The notes under the pieces were generated by a model. That model was not told the DNA's origin. It saw only the letters and a program-made list of their open reading frames with translations, and ran no database searches. A DNA stretch of 64,000 bases, taken from the NCBI GenBank assembly GCA_003260075.1, contig QLIY01000019.1, forward strand, positions 323,131-387,130. The letters run 5' to 3'. Source of the stretch: Phallusia mammillata (lineage: Eukaryota > Chordata > Ascidiacea > Phlebobranchia > Ascidiidae). Positions 34,302-49,700 of this stretch are shown one piece after another (positions within the stretch are counted from its first letter, which is position 1; every line of letters begins with the position of its first letter). The translations under genes were made by a program, and so were the position numbers.

Positions 34302-37300
34302 TCTCGCCGGGGCATGCCTCCTGCCGGTGGTCCGTGACCGAACAGCACGAAATTCGAAACGTGACCCAAGCCAATGACACCCGTCAAATCTCCCCTGTCT
34401 GTCGGTGGCTTATTGCCCTGTTCTGAGCGAAAATGTAGCTGCTTCGGGGCGAATTTCCGCCGCACGCCTTCGAGAGTTGACGATATCGTGATTATTGTGC
34501 TGTCGACATTCCTGGACGGACGCAGATCAAAGACGCAAGTATGACGTTACATGACTTCGACTTCGATCACGATCGTCGTCTACACATCACGCTATTTCGC
34601 GCATCGCTGACTGCGAACAACTAAATGCGATAGTAAATTAAGAAGCTTGATTTGAAAATGTGGGGGATTTCACCTGCGCAGCAATGTCAGTCTGTCTGAA
34701 TCCTCGTGATGCAATGAAAGCACAAACATACAGCACTATATTCTGTCTTGGAGGTAAAAGTGCTTTAGAAACGCCCTGGACCGAGTAAGACCACATCCGC
34801 TCGTCGCGCCCGACTTACAACGGCACGGTAACGTATGGTTGTGTCAAGTCGCACGCTTGCTTTCGTTTCGCGTTGGAGAGTTTAAACAACCGACTGCCTA
34901 TTTGCCTTGTACGTCCCTATACGAAGTTTCGAAAAGCGATCATTTGAAGGATCAACTGGGAGCTCTGCGATAGCAGTGCGGAAGTCTTTATTTGACAACG
35001 CTCAGCAAATTTCGTTTCCCGGGCTACAGTGGTTGATTTGATCACGCAAATCGATTTTTCAGTGCGCAGGGGTGACCCAAAGCTAATATCACCATCACAC
35101 TTGGGTCTTGTGCTTCGCGAAAATAACAATGTCACCGGGGTTGTTTTTCCATTTGCTTTGTTTTTTTGGAATTTGTCGCTGGGAAAGTTGTTTACCAGGC
35201 TGGATTATCCCGATTGCTTGCAGTCTGTTGCGAACCACGTTTTGATCGTGATGTTTTTTGATGAGATAAGTTATGAAGTTTTTGCTCTCTATCTATGACG
35301 TAGCTGATAACGTGCACGTGACAATCTGATGTAGGATTACGTAGGGCAGTGTAAACAAATGCTATTTGCCTCTAGTGTCAAGATCTTTCTCAGTTGCGTA
35401 ATGACATCAGTTTGTCACATCCAAAAACTTTACAGAAAGATACAAATGCCCAATCTGTGCTACCGTCGTTTAAGACAACACAACTTTTATTGTCCGCTTT
35501 AATCAGTAAATATTAATCCGTCCGTGAAAATCCTAGGTAGCTGTCAATGAAAGTTGACGGGCGCCTGCAGGGGGGCAGACTCACTGCACTGTGGTTAGTT
35601 TTGTGCATTGGTTTGGAACGGTGTAAATAGCATTACTCGCACACAGCGGGAATAAAACGCAGTTGCTACACTCGATATGTGAACGATGGACACGGCGCGA
35701 CGCTCTAAGCATGCAACAGACAGCTCGCTGGGCATGTTTCCTGTTTTTTAGACTTTTTCTCAGACAATCTAAATTGAACGATATTAGGTTACGACATGTT
35801 CACATCTAGCAAGTTTATCTGGAAGATCGGTCTAGCTGTAAGTGTTACTTTGTTAGAAACTGCCGCTCCGTTGTGCACTGACAGACGGCCGGAGCCTTTC
35901 GTTCACACGCATCGGATCACTGGTATTAGTTGCACAGGCCTGTTACGTCACAACTTTTGTTCACAAAGCGAATCTGACACATGCGTCGTACAGAAGCCTA
36001 TTGCAATTAAATGCAAATCTGGTGTTAGTGGATGCCCATAAAGAATCAAAATGCGTATCCGTGATATGACATTTCTCCTGGCCCAGTGAAAGGGTTTTAA
36101 TTAATCGTCCGAATTGCTATCGCCCACCAGCCTGTTAATGGATTCTGTGATTACTGGCACTTAACCCCAAAAATGAAACGCGGTACTTGGTTGCGCTATA
36201 GCCCTGCATGCGTGCAACAAGCCGGTTGCGGGATCATGTTACCTTAATTTCGCGGAGAATTTCAGTCATGTAGGCTTGTGGCCGACTTTTATAAAGTCGA
36301 TAGCGCTAGACCGGTTCTAAAAGAGCCGGCTGGTAATGTGCCATCTCCTTAATCAGCACTTTTTAATACCTTGCTCTCGCGTCGTTAGAAAATCTCTGCT
36401 GACGACACTCCCGGATCAAGTTTCATTACGTCCGCGGCCACCGCTTTTACGGTCTACGGGTTAAAACTTATTTTCCTGGCAATTGGCGCACCTGCTGCCA
36501 CATGAACTCTGCTGTTGGTACATAGTTGTATTGGAAGGTGACGGGCATGGTCTACTGCCAACTAACCGCTCATTGTCAGTTTACAGAAGACGGGCCACGC
36601 TTTTACGCATGAGGAGATTCAATTGACCCGTACCAGACAATGGTCACTTTTCCGGTTTAACCGCGATCGCGTTCAACCCGATATGTCAGTCGAGTGTGCA
36701 TTAGTGTCGAATGAGGACTTGTCTTTAACGAGGCGTTCTGCAAAATCTCGGCGCCGCAATTGACAATTAAATCTGCGTTAAATAATATATCTTCCCGGGC
36801 TCACGCAGGTTTGATTTTTATGAGGACTTAAACCGTGTGTTGTCCATGTTCTCAAACAACACCCGGGCATAGTCAGTAATTTTAATGCCATAGCCGTTAA
36901 TATATAAACGAAATACAATGCTACGAACGCCGATCGATTGAGCTGGTGAATCGTTTTCTCGTCGCAACAACAGGTCGCTTCACGCGAAAACAACGGCGTT
37001 TGCCCTCAACCTTGCACTGGTCATTAATAATTAAGATTTGCCAAATCGATTTTGTGCTTCAGCCCGCGCCGCCGCTCGTCACCAGTTACTGACTTCTGCT
37101 AATTTCAACAGCATGGAGGTAGTAGGGGCGTTTGGAAGGATGATCGCAAGCCCATCGTGATGCGTGGCTACTTGCTTTAATCGATCGCTGGCCAGATGGA
37201 CTTGCCTTCGCGAGGTCATTCGCTTTTATTTCCCTGCGCCACGGTAATTAGGGATTCATCGATGAAATTCATAAGTGTGTTTCCGCTCGTTAAGTCGTTT

Positions 37301-40300
37301 GCTTGGCACTCAGGCGTTTGGATTCGATTTTTCAAGCTGTTGAAGACGTGCTGTGGCGTTTAACGCTTATTTGATGTGAATTAATTGGGTTTAGAGTGTT
37401 TTTCTTGGAATATTTGCTTTCAAAACCTAAGCGTAAATACAATATATGACAAGAATTCCGCAAAATATTTCAAGTTTCCGTTTTGCGGCTTGCTTCAACT
37501 ACTTCTTGCCTAAAGGAAAAGCCTTGTGCAAAATCTCACACTAGCATAAGAATTTTTTTCGCAAACAACGTCCATCTAGTCGCATATGGTTTTTTAATAA
37601 GTGGAAATCGGAAATCCATCTCCTTCCATTCATCAACGGCTGTGCTTTGTTTAAAACTTTAACCTATCGTTTGGTTGGATAACCCATCATCTATAGAACA
37701 GGACAAACTTCGTTGCATAAATGTATCATGAATCTGTTATATTTTTGTAGTTTTATTTTAGGCAGTCACATATAATTTCTTATACCTTTCAATAATTGAA
37801 TGTCACATTCCACAAGACCACCAACGATGAGACATGACAATGCGGCCAAGGTCAATGTCAGATTTGCATTGAAAAAGTGTCCTTGTCTGACACTACTTTT
37901 TTACAATACCGTGTCTTCATAGTAATCTCCCCAGAGCAAACATATATGAAACTTGCGATTGTGTTTATTCCGCTGGGGAGGCCTCAGTCTGGTTAGCTGT
38001 TATGCGCATTTAGCAACTCGTAAATTCGTACAAGGCACTGCCCGAATTAAGTGAAATGAAAGAGAGTGACAAGTGATTTTTGTTTGTTCCCAGGTCGTCA
38101 ATGAAGTTGCAGGAAAACCAGGTTATGATCTGCAGCTCTGTTACCGCCTGCTCGTTCTTTGCAATGATCACAGAGACAGGTTTCCACACAACTCGTCAGG
38201 TAAGCAGCCGTTTTTTGTAAGTTGGTACCGTATGGAAGCGCATGCACAATCGGGATATACATGTTTGTTACGGGCACGTTAGTGTTTGCCACGACTGGTG
38301 TCTTCCATTAATAATGCAACGCGTTTGAATGCGATCGTTTCTCCAGACGACCTTTAAACAATGCTGACAGGCGTTCTGGCACTCCCGCACATCGCCATAT
38401 GGATTTTACCTATTGATTTAACCAGCGCATGAATTCATCTGGTATTCAGAGCCGTATGTTACCAGTCTCAGTGCCAGTTACCATATTAGTCGTTCGTAGG
38501 TCAGCCAAGAAACACGATGTTCGTAATCGACGGGCGTCGCAGGCCGCAAGATAAATAAACAAAACCGTTGCGCAATTTGCTTTCGGCGTGCATTAAGTGT
38601 AATATGAGCGGTAAAACACGTAAAAGAGCCTGGTGCCGGTTGCGCGTAATATCTAGCGAAAAATATCACCGGTGGTACAGCGCACCTGGAAATGGGCGTT
38701 TAACAAGTTATCCGAATCATTAATCTGATTTGTTTAGTTTTGCTTTTTAATATGGTGTACGGTTGTCAAACAAGTACCATGTGACAAAAATCGCATCTTT
38801 CCACCATAGGTCGCTACATTTGATTTAAAAACAGAGAATAAAAAGGAAAAAGTTTCTAAATATTTACTTATTTTGTATATCAGACTAGAAAAACAAACTG
38901 TAATTCGCGTGCATCATTTAACCATGCAAAAACAGGTGCGACCTCTCTTAACTAATTTGATAGACCGTGTTATCTCGGAAAACTACCGATTGAGTCCAAC
39001 TTCTCCGAGTGGCGTGACGCACCTTGGACACGCAGATACAATCGCACACCCGCAAATGCTCTGTCACCCACGTAATTTTGTCCAATTTGTGGCATTTACC
39101 CAAAGTAATCCGGCTAATGCCTCTCACAGCCCCTAAATTCTCAAATTTTGTTTCCCATAGACGGCTGAGTACAAAGACTCCAGCTTGATATGTCTTGCTT
39201 AGGTAACATTGCTGTGTAAACAATGAAAACGTTTTACTTCTATTCGCTTTTAAGAACGAGACAGAGTGTTGTGTGTCGTCTGGTGTCAAGCAGACACACG
39301 GAAATTGAAATGCGCCGTGTTAAGGTTTTCGTGTCATTGCTTAATAATGCGCGAAAAACGCAATACAGTGGTAGGAATATCGAGCGACTTAATAATCGAT
39401 ATCGGCCCATGATCGTTATACCAGGCACATGCTTGCTCGTCGCGAAATTAAATCACTTTATCTGGGCGAGTATCGCGCGTTCAGGGCTTGTCACGTCGAA
39501 TTCTGACTTCAAAATCTCACAGCGCCGATCAAGTGCGCGATAAGACAGACTCGCGGCTGGGTTAATGTAAATATCGGACAATCGCAGGCAGTGCTGCGTT
39601 TCGGACGCGCCTCCGGCAACCTGAGTTAACTTGTTGCCAGTGTGTAATGCAAACAACTTCTTTCCAGTTGCCTTTTCGCCGTTGAAGATGAAAGCAATCT
39701 TTAAAATGCACGTCATTGCCTAGACTCGTGTCACATAATCAAAATCGCGTTGCACTTTGTGATCTTGATGATTACTTGAACAAATGTGAAAATAAAGGTT
39801 TGCCAAAGAAATTCTCAATGCTAAATACCGCTGAATGTGTGATAGAAATCTGCAGTTTGCCTTAAATGTAAGATCAAAACCGCGATGGGCGAATTAAAAG
39901 ACTGCCAAAAATGTTCGTCCAGTACACTACCTGTTTCACGGCAATTGCATGGGATTATATGCGTTTTAAACATTGGAAAAGTTACTGTGGGTCAATTTAG
40001 GACCCCTTGTTAACAAATAATGTTTACATTACAGCGATGCTGACAATGTGGCTGCACAGTGTGAAAAAGATTATGACATTGCAACATGAAGCAATCAAAC
40101 CAAACAACATCCCATCAATGCCTGTTCCCAACCAGAACACCATGGGTGGGGACATTATGAGTCAAAAAATGCAATATCCTCAACCACACATGGCTCAAAG
40201 GTACGGGCGTCCTTGTTCAAAACACCTGCAAACTTTGTATTTATACTAAAACACATTTGCAGGAGTTGGAGCCAGGGTTCCCAGCAAGGTCCACCGAATC

Positions 40301-43300
40301 AACATCCTTCTTTGTCTGTTATCACTACGGTGTGGGGGGTTTCAACAACACAAACTGCCCCAATCCCCGTTCACAGTCAATCGGTCAATTCCACGACCTT
40401 TGCTCAACAGCATGTTGGCCACAACGGAGGCGATCAGATGGGAGGTAACTTTAACCACGGATATCCCGGTATGCATTCCAAGTCACCCGGAGGAAACTAT
40501 CAACACCACAACATGTACCCACCAAACCACAGAGGAATGGGACCGACTGGGCGGTACACGGGAGGCCCGGGTCATCGTATGGGCTCTGAGCAGGTAATAA
40601 TGTTTTCACACAGCTTTGTACAAAGACTTTCGGTTGACCTTTATACTTGATGGTTAACATTGAAATTTGTTCCAGATGGATTGTTCTTAGTCGTATGGTT
40701 AAAGTTAAAATTTCTGTAACTTTTAGAACCACCATCCTCCGGCAGCAGCGGCAGCCACAAGTTATCCNCCACCATCCTCCGGCAGCAGCGGCAGCCGCGG
40801 CCGCTGCAGCAGCTGCAGCCGCAGCAGCCACGGCGACTGCGACAGCAACAGCGTTTCTGAAAGAGCAAGACCACGGCCAAGTACCTTCCTACGATGGGGT
40901 AAGTTCTAATCCATTCCCTGTCACTTGGCCACACGGCACAGAGAAGTTTTTATGTTTCTCGATTTTGCCACACATATTGCTGGAAATTGCTTCTGGTCGA
41001 ATGTCTGTGTCTGCGTTTCGTCTTCGCGCTTCAGGGAGTTGCGTGTCAAGCTTGGTGACAGGAAACAGAACTTTTACTCTGGTGACCCAACCGCTCCGCT
41101 TCCGTGCGATAATTTCTGTTGACTGATTTTAATTTGGGTCTATTTAAAGATTGCCGCCGCCATTCTTTTCGATAATGGTACATAGAAGACATGGAGCGAG
41201 ACGGTCGACTTAGATTTAATTTGTGGCCGTTAAACTTGTTTGGTGCGAAAAGCGGTGACAGACGGAATGTCTACACAGCTTGGACGATTTTCATATGTTT
41301 GCCTATAGCTCCAGCGCGGGTCAACGACCATCAAACTAATTTAGGTCTGTGTTGATAACTAACATGTAGCAAAGCATAGAAACCAGTACTAAGCTGCCTA
41401 ATGCAGGCTTGATAATGTTCCATCGGGCGTGTCGCGGCAAAACAGTCCACATTACAGACGATTTAACGTGGCTTGATGCCCAAGGCCATCTTGTTGCCGA
41501 TCATTTACACTCATTCGTTGGCCTGATGAGTGCCCAGCAGGTTAAAATCTTGTTGGTATGTTCCACGTTTTGTTCGGCGACCTGCTGGAAGGCGGCTAAT
41601 GTCCCAGGATGCACATTTTTTGTTTTGTTTGGCAACAATTTCGAGCACCGATATGCGTCATTCGGCGGCAGAACTGCGAACTCTTCAGATTGAGCTTCCA
41701 GACGAAATAATGGAGCGATTGTTTTGCCTGATCGAACACGGCGTATACAAGAACTCAAATATGTTTTTTTATCAGTTTTCTTGCTAATGTATGATCTGTT
41801 TTGTGCTTTGCTGCCGTTACATTTCAAAACATGCAAAGATTTTAGCTTAGGCGATGTTCACAATTTTCAATCTAACCAATAATCATCATTAAGATTTTGT
41901 CATTTTTATCATTCGGCCTTTTCAAAAGATCTCTATCTAAGTCAGGTTAGGACAAGGAGCCCGAATCTCCTTGGGAGTGTAGTTTAATTGCCATTCACAC
42001 CGCATTCGCGGGCAAGCTATTACGTCAACATGTTATTACGTCAACATCGTCGCCAGTTTGTTTGTTGCTCCAACCGTGTTCGTGACGCCACCACCCTGAA
42101 AGCATCAGGCCTTGCCGCGGAGTGCTATTTATTTTGGTCCGGCGGGAACAGGGCGTGCGTTTCGCAGGTGCGGCAGCGTTGTATCTGCTAAACAAACATA
42201 GGTGCATACCGCGAGCAACTTTCGATGGCCGTCAAGTTACCGTGCTGATTTCGGCACCCACTGCGACGACAGACACGGGCTTATATGCTCATACATCCAA
42301 AACGCCCGTGCCCGCACTACACCTATGTTATATTTCTGCAACATGATCTGCCCAACGAAGACAAATTGGATGCGGTTTGGCAGATTTGCTGAAGCCGATC
42401 AGGGTGCTACATCCGCGGAATGCAAGTTCATGCGTTTCCCAAGCCGATTGCTGGTATTCGTGATTTATTGAGCCTCCGAAGTTCGCGCCAATTCCCAGAT
42501 ACATCCAGATCTCCATTTACGGTTTGGCGTCGGCGAACACAAGCAAAATAAACACACCACAGTGATGTAACACGGCGATGATGTGATGTCAGGAAAATAT
42601 TCCCTGGCTCACCACATCAAGAGCTCAACGTCTGGCCAGGGAGAGACGGTCGCTTGGCCTGGTACTTGCTTTGACAACGTTTCCTAATTCTTGTACATCG
42701 GTTGTAACGCACTTGGCGTAATTTGAGGCAGATAACGTCCGCAACAAGGTAAATCTTGTCACAGCCCACGCGTCACAACCTGTGATCTTGTCTCGAAGGA
42801 GTCGTTTATGCCAACAGGCCTCGGTGTGTGGCGGTGTTCGTGTTGTTTGGTTGCACGCAAGTCCTGCAATTATTGTACGGTTGGATGCCGTTCACACTGA
42901 CCTTGTGCATAATGCATGATGTGCCTCTCTTAACCTTTCGAGCGCCAGCACAACTTGAACGACAATTAATCTTCGCCAGATCCCTTAAATCAATAGAATC
43001 CCTTCGTTTATTCTTGCTACCGAAGCAGTTAACTGACTGTTGCGATCTGACAGGCGCTTTGTGCCGCATTTTGAGAGCTTGTCTTGTTTTAATGTGGGAG
43101 ATATGATGCCTAATGTTACTATTTCGGTTTCGGGCGGCACAGTTAAGGTTACCAAACCTGCAACCGTTGCGCTTCACCGACTTCATCCTAAGCGAAAATT
43201 ATATGGGTGGGGCCAAATCCATCATCACTGTGGTGCATTTTTTCGATTTAGTGCTGGTTGGCCCAAGGTGACAGGCTAATTGCCGGATCGGCGGCTGCAA

Positions 43301-43712
43301 TTACCATCGTGTATCGACGGCAGGATATTGTGGTGTATTCAGAACGTCGCAAATACCAAAAGGCACGAGGTAATTATGTATGGACCCGGCGCCGCGCCCT
43401 TTGCTGCAGTTGTTCGATTGTCGGTTTTTGTTTGATGCTTGCTGTAATTTTCACGTTTGCAAAGTATGGGGCCCATTTTTTGAAGATAAGTTAAATCTTC
43501 TTTGCAGAATTTGGTCTTCTACAGACATACTGTTTTCGTTTAATGTTCTTTACACTATTTCACTTTAAATTTGTCCCTGCAAATGTCCAGAAAGGGATAT
43601 GTTGCATTTCGTGCAAACGGCGTTTTGCAATTTCAACCAGCAGATCTTTGCAATGGGGCATTATAGATTAGCCCTGGTTATGAATTAAAGAAAGTCTTCG
43701 ACGGTGCTTTAT

Positions 43713-43770
<58 letters not shown>

Positions 43771-46700
43771 ACGGTGCTTTATATAGCTCTTTTTTTATAT
43801 AAAAGCAAGGCAGTAATTTACGCAATACATAATAAACCCTATGTACACATTCCATCGGGTCGTCACTGTCTTTAAAAAAGCTTTTAAAGTCCAATTACGT
43901 GGTTTAACATAAACGTTTAGTTTGTAATTGGAAAAGGGGGACAATGAAAAATCCACCGTTTTGTAAGATGACATATCTTTCGTTTGGAAATTTAGCGTGT
44001 TACCTTTTTCTCGGGACGTGCTGGTTTCGGTTTTTAATCGACGAGTGGCGAATCTCTCCCGTGGTAAAATATTAATGTAATCTCTTTTGCCTTGATCGGA
44101 AGCGTTCGCGGTTGCCTATAAGATTTAGCCAAAGCTCTCGTATGAATGAACAGAAAACAGTGCCTACCAGTCAATCATGTGAGTTAGCTGGGTGATATTC
44201 CCTCTATGACAGGTTCGTTATTGATTCGGGAATGATAAGCGATCATACAGTTTGCTCTACGATTTCGTGCGCGACAAAATGGCGCCTTACCACCTGAGTC
44301 CTTGCATCGTGGGAGCACCCGCTGCCAAACAACCCGGAGATGGGATCAGGGTTGGAATGCGCGCGCTTTGTGTTGTTTTGACAGAGGACTACGCCCGGGA
44401 CAATCCATTATCCCACTTGGTGTGATCGCAGAATTGTCGGCCCTGTGATCGTGCTCACGTTGCAGTTGATATCCGTCCTTGTATTGAGCGTTTGTTGTTT
44501 CATCATCATGTTTACCTGCCAATGTATAGGTTGCTTTGCGTAGTGCGAAATGAAAGTATAATGAATGATATTACTATGTGTTTTGTATTTTGATTACACT
44601 ATGTCTGATCCCTGTTTTTGAATTTATATTACATGTAATGAGAATTTGCTTTAGCGCATAAAAGACCTTTCATTGGTGTAGCACAAATCTGTGGGAGCTC
44701 GATTGGGTTACCCGTTTAATCTTTTTACATTTAACCTTGTATGAAACTTGTTGACACAAAATTGTGTGTACACATCAATTCATTCATTATTCAAATTTCT
44801 TGTTTTTAGATGCAAAACGGTCCGGGAGGTCATCATGGCCCCAACTATCATATGCACCAAAACGTCTCGCACCACCCTGGGCAACATTACTCTCCCAACC
44901 AACAACATGGCATGGGGTATCCCGTTATGTCCCAGTCGAACCGGACGAGACCCCAGATGACCCCTCATTACGGACGGGGTCCGCCCTCTTCCGCTCCTTA
45001 TCAAATGGGCGGTGGAATGACCTCGCCACGGACCGCTAGCCTTAACGGGTCAATGTGCAACAATGATATGTACAAGCAATCATGTCGTCCACAACAGGTT
45101 TGATTCGCTTTTTTGCCCTCTGATTTTGACTTTGAAAAAGCATGAGAAATGAGATGCAAACGTGCTCAGTTAATCCCATTTTTCGGGGCACTGTATAAGA
45201 ACTATTTGTTTCGTCAACTTTCTTATTTCGAGTTAACTTGTTTCTCACGGAATAAAGGTCAAAGCAATAACAGCAAAGCGTGTAATAGAACCTTTCAGCA
45301 ATAAACGTTACGCAACCGATTTCTGTCGTCGAGCACCACTTGACAATGTCTTTCATGCACAGCCGATGGGCCAAGGACCATACAACGGGACCCCGAACAT
45401 GCCGGGACACTTTAACAAGCCGGGGGACACACTGCCACACCCAACCATTCACCTCCCGCAGGGTCCCACGACCCCCACCGCACAGGGTTATAGCCCCAGG
45501 ACCGGGCCCTCACCCCAACATCAGTTCTACCAAGGCAACCCATCCATCACTGAACCGCACCCCTACGGACAAGGTCCCAGGCCGTATCCCCCTCACTATC
45601 CCAATGAGGTATTGATTTCGATGCCAGGTGTTGGGGTATCGTGTTATGTGCAGGTGTTCAATACAGTAGTAATATTTGTGTTTGCAGCATATTATCTCAT
45701 GCAGTAGGTAAAAGGGCACATTCACAGCATTATATTGTCGTTTAAATTTAATGGAAAACTTTGTAGCACGGTACGACGTACCGTTTCTAAATGCATTCAT
45801 AATGCGTATTATCCAATATGTCCAAACATCTAACATGTCCATAAACGATAGCTCTTTTGGGGGGTCCCTTTCTTTGTAGTAAATCTTTGAGCAGGAATCG
45901 TAAACTATAGTAAATCGTTAAATGTGAAAAATATGGCAGTATATACGAAAGCCATCATTTTAGCTTAAAAAATAAATAATTGTATGTGGATTTTTTTTAT
46001 TTCCAACGCTAACCAAACAATTTAACCTCATGCAGATGCGGTCGATGCCTTACCCCAATTCACAACAGCCAAATCCTATTCCGGGCAACCCTACGCCACC
46101 CCTGACGCCGGGCAGCGCCCACAACGTCCCACCTTATCCAAACATGGAAAAATTCGACACGGATGGTATGTTCTAATGGTCGGTTGTGATGCGCTGCGAA
46201 CTGTTCATGAGAATCGAAAGTATTCAACCCCAAGATTGACAATGCCCATTTTCGATTATATACAGCCTCTATGGAATTTTAAGAGACCCAACTGTAGCGC
46301 TAGAGCGTAGCTGACACCCTTGTTTGTTACATCGTCAATGTCAAATTTGTCAGCACACTTATACGTGCGCCAACTCCCACACGCATCGCCCAAATCCGCC
46401 TAGAAATGCCACGCTTAAGACCGTGGATCTAGAGTCGGCTTTTCACGTCTGCGGGTTTGCTGGTGAGATGCAGAGAGTTATTGTGCCGACTCCGTTCGTG
46501 ATAAGATCGAGGCCTGTACTTGCCGTCTAAACACGTGCTGGTCGCAACCAGCCGTCGCAAAGCAATGCCCTTTCTCCGACAGGCGGCACTTCATGGTTGC
46601 ACTTTCCTGTCAGCCACCGCACTCATTGCCTCAAGGGTATTTGCGCAAAACGCGTTTTAATGTCATGCATCGAGTCGAGTGTTTCCACTGCCATGTCAGT

Positions 46701-49700
46701 CACTGGTCGGCCCTTCGTGACAAGTCCTCATGAAAGCGGGCGTCGCCGAGCTGTCCGGCTCAGGCATGCGTTACTAGGCTAGGTCGCACTTTGAGCAGCG
46801 AAGCAAATTCCTGGTAGTCGCAGGACACTGCATAGCCTCGCTATCAATTCATGAAATCATGCGTTGCAACGCCTCGTTAGTTGTTTAGGTTTCAATAAGC
46901 TACGACAGCCAGCTATAGGGTGTAACCGCAGAGGTCCCGTAAGCCAGTTTGCTACAAAATTTGCCTTGTCAATTTCATGGCCTTTCCCTCGGCCAGGTGA
47001 ACACAGATCAACCTGATGACAGGCGTGTAAGACAATTAGGATGCGTAGGCACATAATGGTCTTCACGCCACCAGCGCACCTGTTATCCTATGTGATGCTT
47101 GTAGGTGTTGACGAACAGCGACTGGTGTTCACCATCCGTGATGGAGTCGTGCTTGACGCCTTTCGTTTGGAACACAACCGAAGCGTCAGTACACGGGCTT
47201 TTGCCATCAAACCGCACATACATAAAACCCTATTTGAGAGGTGAGTCTTGTAGCTCTTCCCTGACTGTGTTTTCATGTCACGATGGTGACATTTGTCATG
47301 AAACGGGGGCAGCTTTGACATTCAACGTCATACTATAGTGGTGTGACACACCGCGACATTTACAGTGACATTAATGTAGTGCTGATTGTTTTTAAACTGT
47401 GAATATATTTTTGTCTTTAATCTGGATGTAAATGTGCAGTATGATTCAGACAAAACCACTGCTGAATCTCATACTCAGTGCACATCTTTTTTTTGATGAT
47501 CTCAATCTTGAAATAGTTTTAACTGCAGAAATAAAAAGTGTCTGACATGTACCTGTTCGGGTTACATCAAATACCGCTAAAGCAATGCACGCTGACCTAA
47601 CATGGTATTGTTTTCGTTTATTAACACAGGCCTGATTTGGATCTTCAGTTCAAGTGCTATCATCACGAAGACCTATTGAAGCATACCAACTGGCCTCTTA
47701 ATGTCCAGGTATAGTCCTCGCATATGCCAATCAACCAACTGAAAACTATAGTCTTTCGATAGACGTTGCTTAAATAAACTTGAAAGCTGTGAACCTAATA
47801 CAGTTATTGTTGCCACTTTGTAGGTAAACGTCAACTCGACTCCGATGCCAATCACCCGTGGACAGTCGCGGTCAACGCATAAGCCCTTGTACCTGAAAAA
47901 AGTCTGTCGTCCCGGCCGCAATGAAATCACCATCACGGTTTCTGCATGCTGCTGTGTAAGTAGTAATCACCGCAAAAGTAGAATTGTTGGCAATTTTAAG
48001 TTACTTTGTCGTATTTGTATTGTTGATACCAGTATAGGCTTATAGTTTTGTCTGTCCCTTCGCGCACCGACACACTCGGTGAGGACCACACCATGCGTCG
48101 GGAAACAGGTACAAAGAGCACATAGGAAATGTTTAACATACCGTGCCTGAATTCCTCACCGATAAGGGGATTAAATAGTGCGAGCGCTGCCGCTAAATTG
48201 GCATTCGAAACTGACATGCAACGGATCGTTCCAGGCGTTTCTCAGAAACCTGGACCTTTAACCTTGCTTGGTTGCGCAACACATCTTCAAATGTTTGTTG
48301 CGACGCTACATTATACTTTTGGATCGGCACAAACCTACGTGCACAGTGTTAACACTTTGTTTGTTGTTTCGCAGTCTCACTTCTTCAGTCTTCAACTGGT
48401 GCAGCGTCCCACCATCCGATACATCCTCAAGGGTCTGCTGCAGAAGCGAGCGTTGCCTGACAGCAGATGCATGGCAAAAAGTAAATATACGTCTTCATAT
48501 TACTCTGCCAATGTTTTTGTTAGCCTACGTACACAATTATAAGTGTTCCAACGCAGAGGCATGGATTCTAAGTGGTTCCGTACATATACATAAACATCCT
48601 ATAGAGCGTGTGTTACAATAAACATTACACTATCGCTTGCTTAATCGTATGTCTGTGGCCTCATTAGAAGCTAAACCGTTGTTGCGTTATAGCGCACGCA
48701 CTCCCTTTGTAGTATACAAGTATGGCATATAATTTCAACAATAAAATAATCATTTGTATTTTTCTGCTTACAAAAATTATAACGTTAGCAGATTGTTTAA
48801 GACGATGTAGAACGTATCTGCTAATGCAGAGATTCTTCCTGTTAAAAACCCTATAATACGGCGTGGTTCTTTCACCAAAAAGTATTTCCTTTTTTAAACA
48901 TCCACCAGTCGTAGCGAAAAGTCATTAAAGGTCGCAATGTGCGGCGTGCCGGTGACGCACTTATTGCATGGAAGCGGGATTTCGCTGACGAGCTCGCCAC
49001 TACGCTCGCTATTCCCGTGACAGAACTAATGAAATATTCATACGTGCATCTACCGTCTTGCAGTCCAGCGCCACTTCAGCAGCGGGGCGATAGCGGCAAA
49101 CAACTCCATTGTGACAACGGCGACAAATGGAGACAGCAGCGGTGCTAGTGAGCGGACAACTACTTCCGTGCGAATCTCGTTGAGCTGCTGCATCTCGGGC
49201 AACAGGATCCAGATACCAGCTCGTGGCCAGGATTGCAAACACATACAGGTGGGAGTTGCGTCCTTTATCAAAAATTGACCCATGGTCTGTATTTTTGCAC
49301 AGTCAAATAATAAGTGCTTTTGACCTCTAAAACAGAAAAATCCATAATAATATTTAGGCGTGTTTTTTAAAAAAAATATCGGGATGAGACGAAAATCCGG
49401 ATTGCTGATGTCGATTAGTTCAATTCTTACCAGGCCCATTGAAGGCGTTATCCAGAATCAAACTACAAAATCATTTTGTACCTCTAGTTTTGTCCGAATC
49501 AGGCGAAGATCCGGATTAACCGAAACCCGCATTACCCCTAACCGAGGCTTACTATACGTTTTTGTAATATAAAGTCTGTTTTTTCCAAATTGTTACGTCA
49601 AAACAATTGCAAAATCTCTTTTTACTAAGATGCTAACCGTTTTACGAAGGTACCATTTGAAATGAGCTTAGGTCATCGGAAATGTGCTCTGTCTATTGAC

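Noticed and set aside
34075-34465. Poly-Pro/poly-Gly open frames over the C92 tract
   Set aside because: Any homopolymer of C gives open Pro or Gly frames. The flanks resemble no protein and it lies within ZMIZ intron 2.
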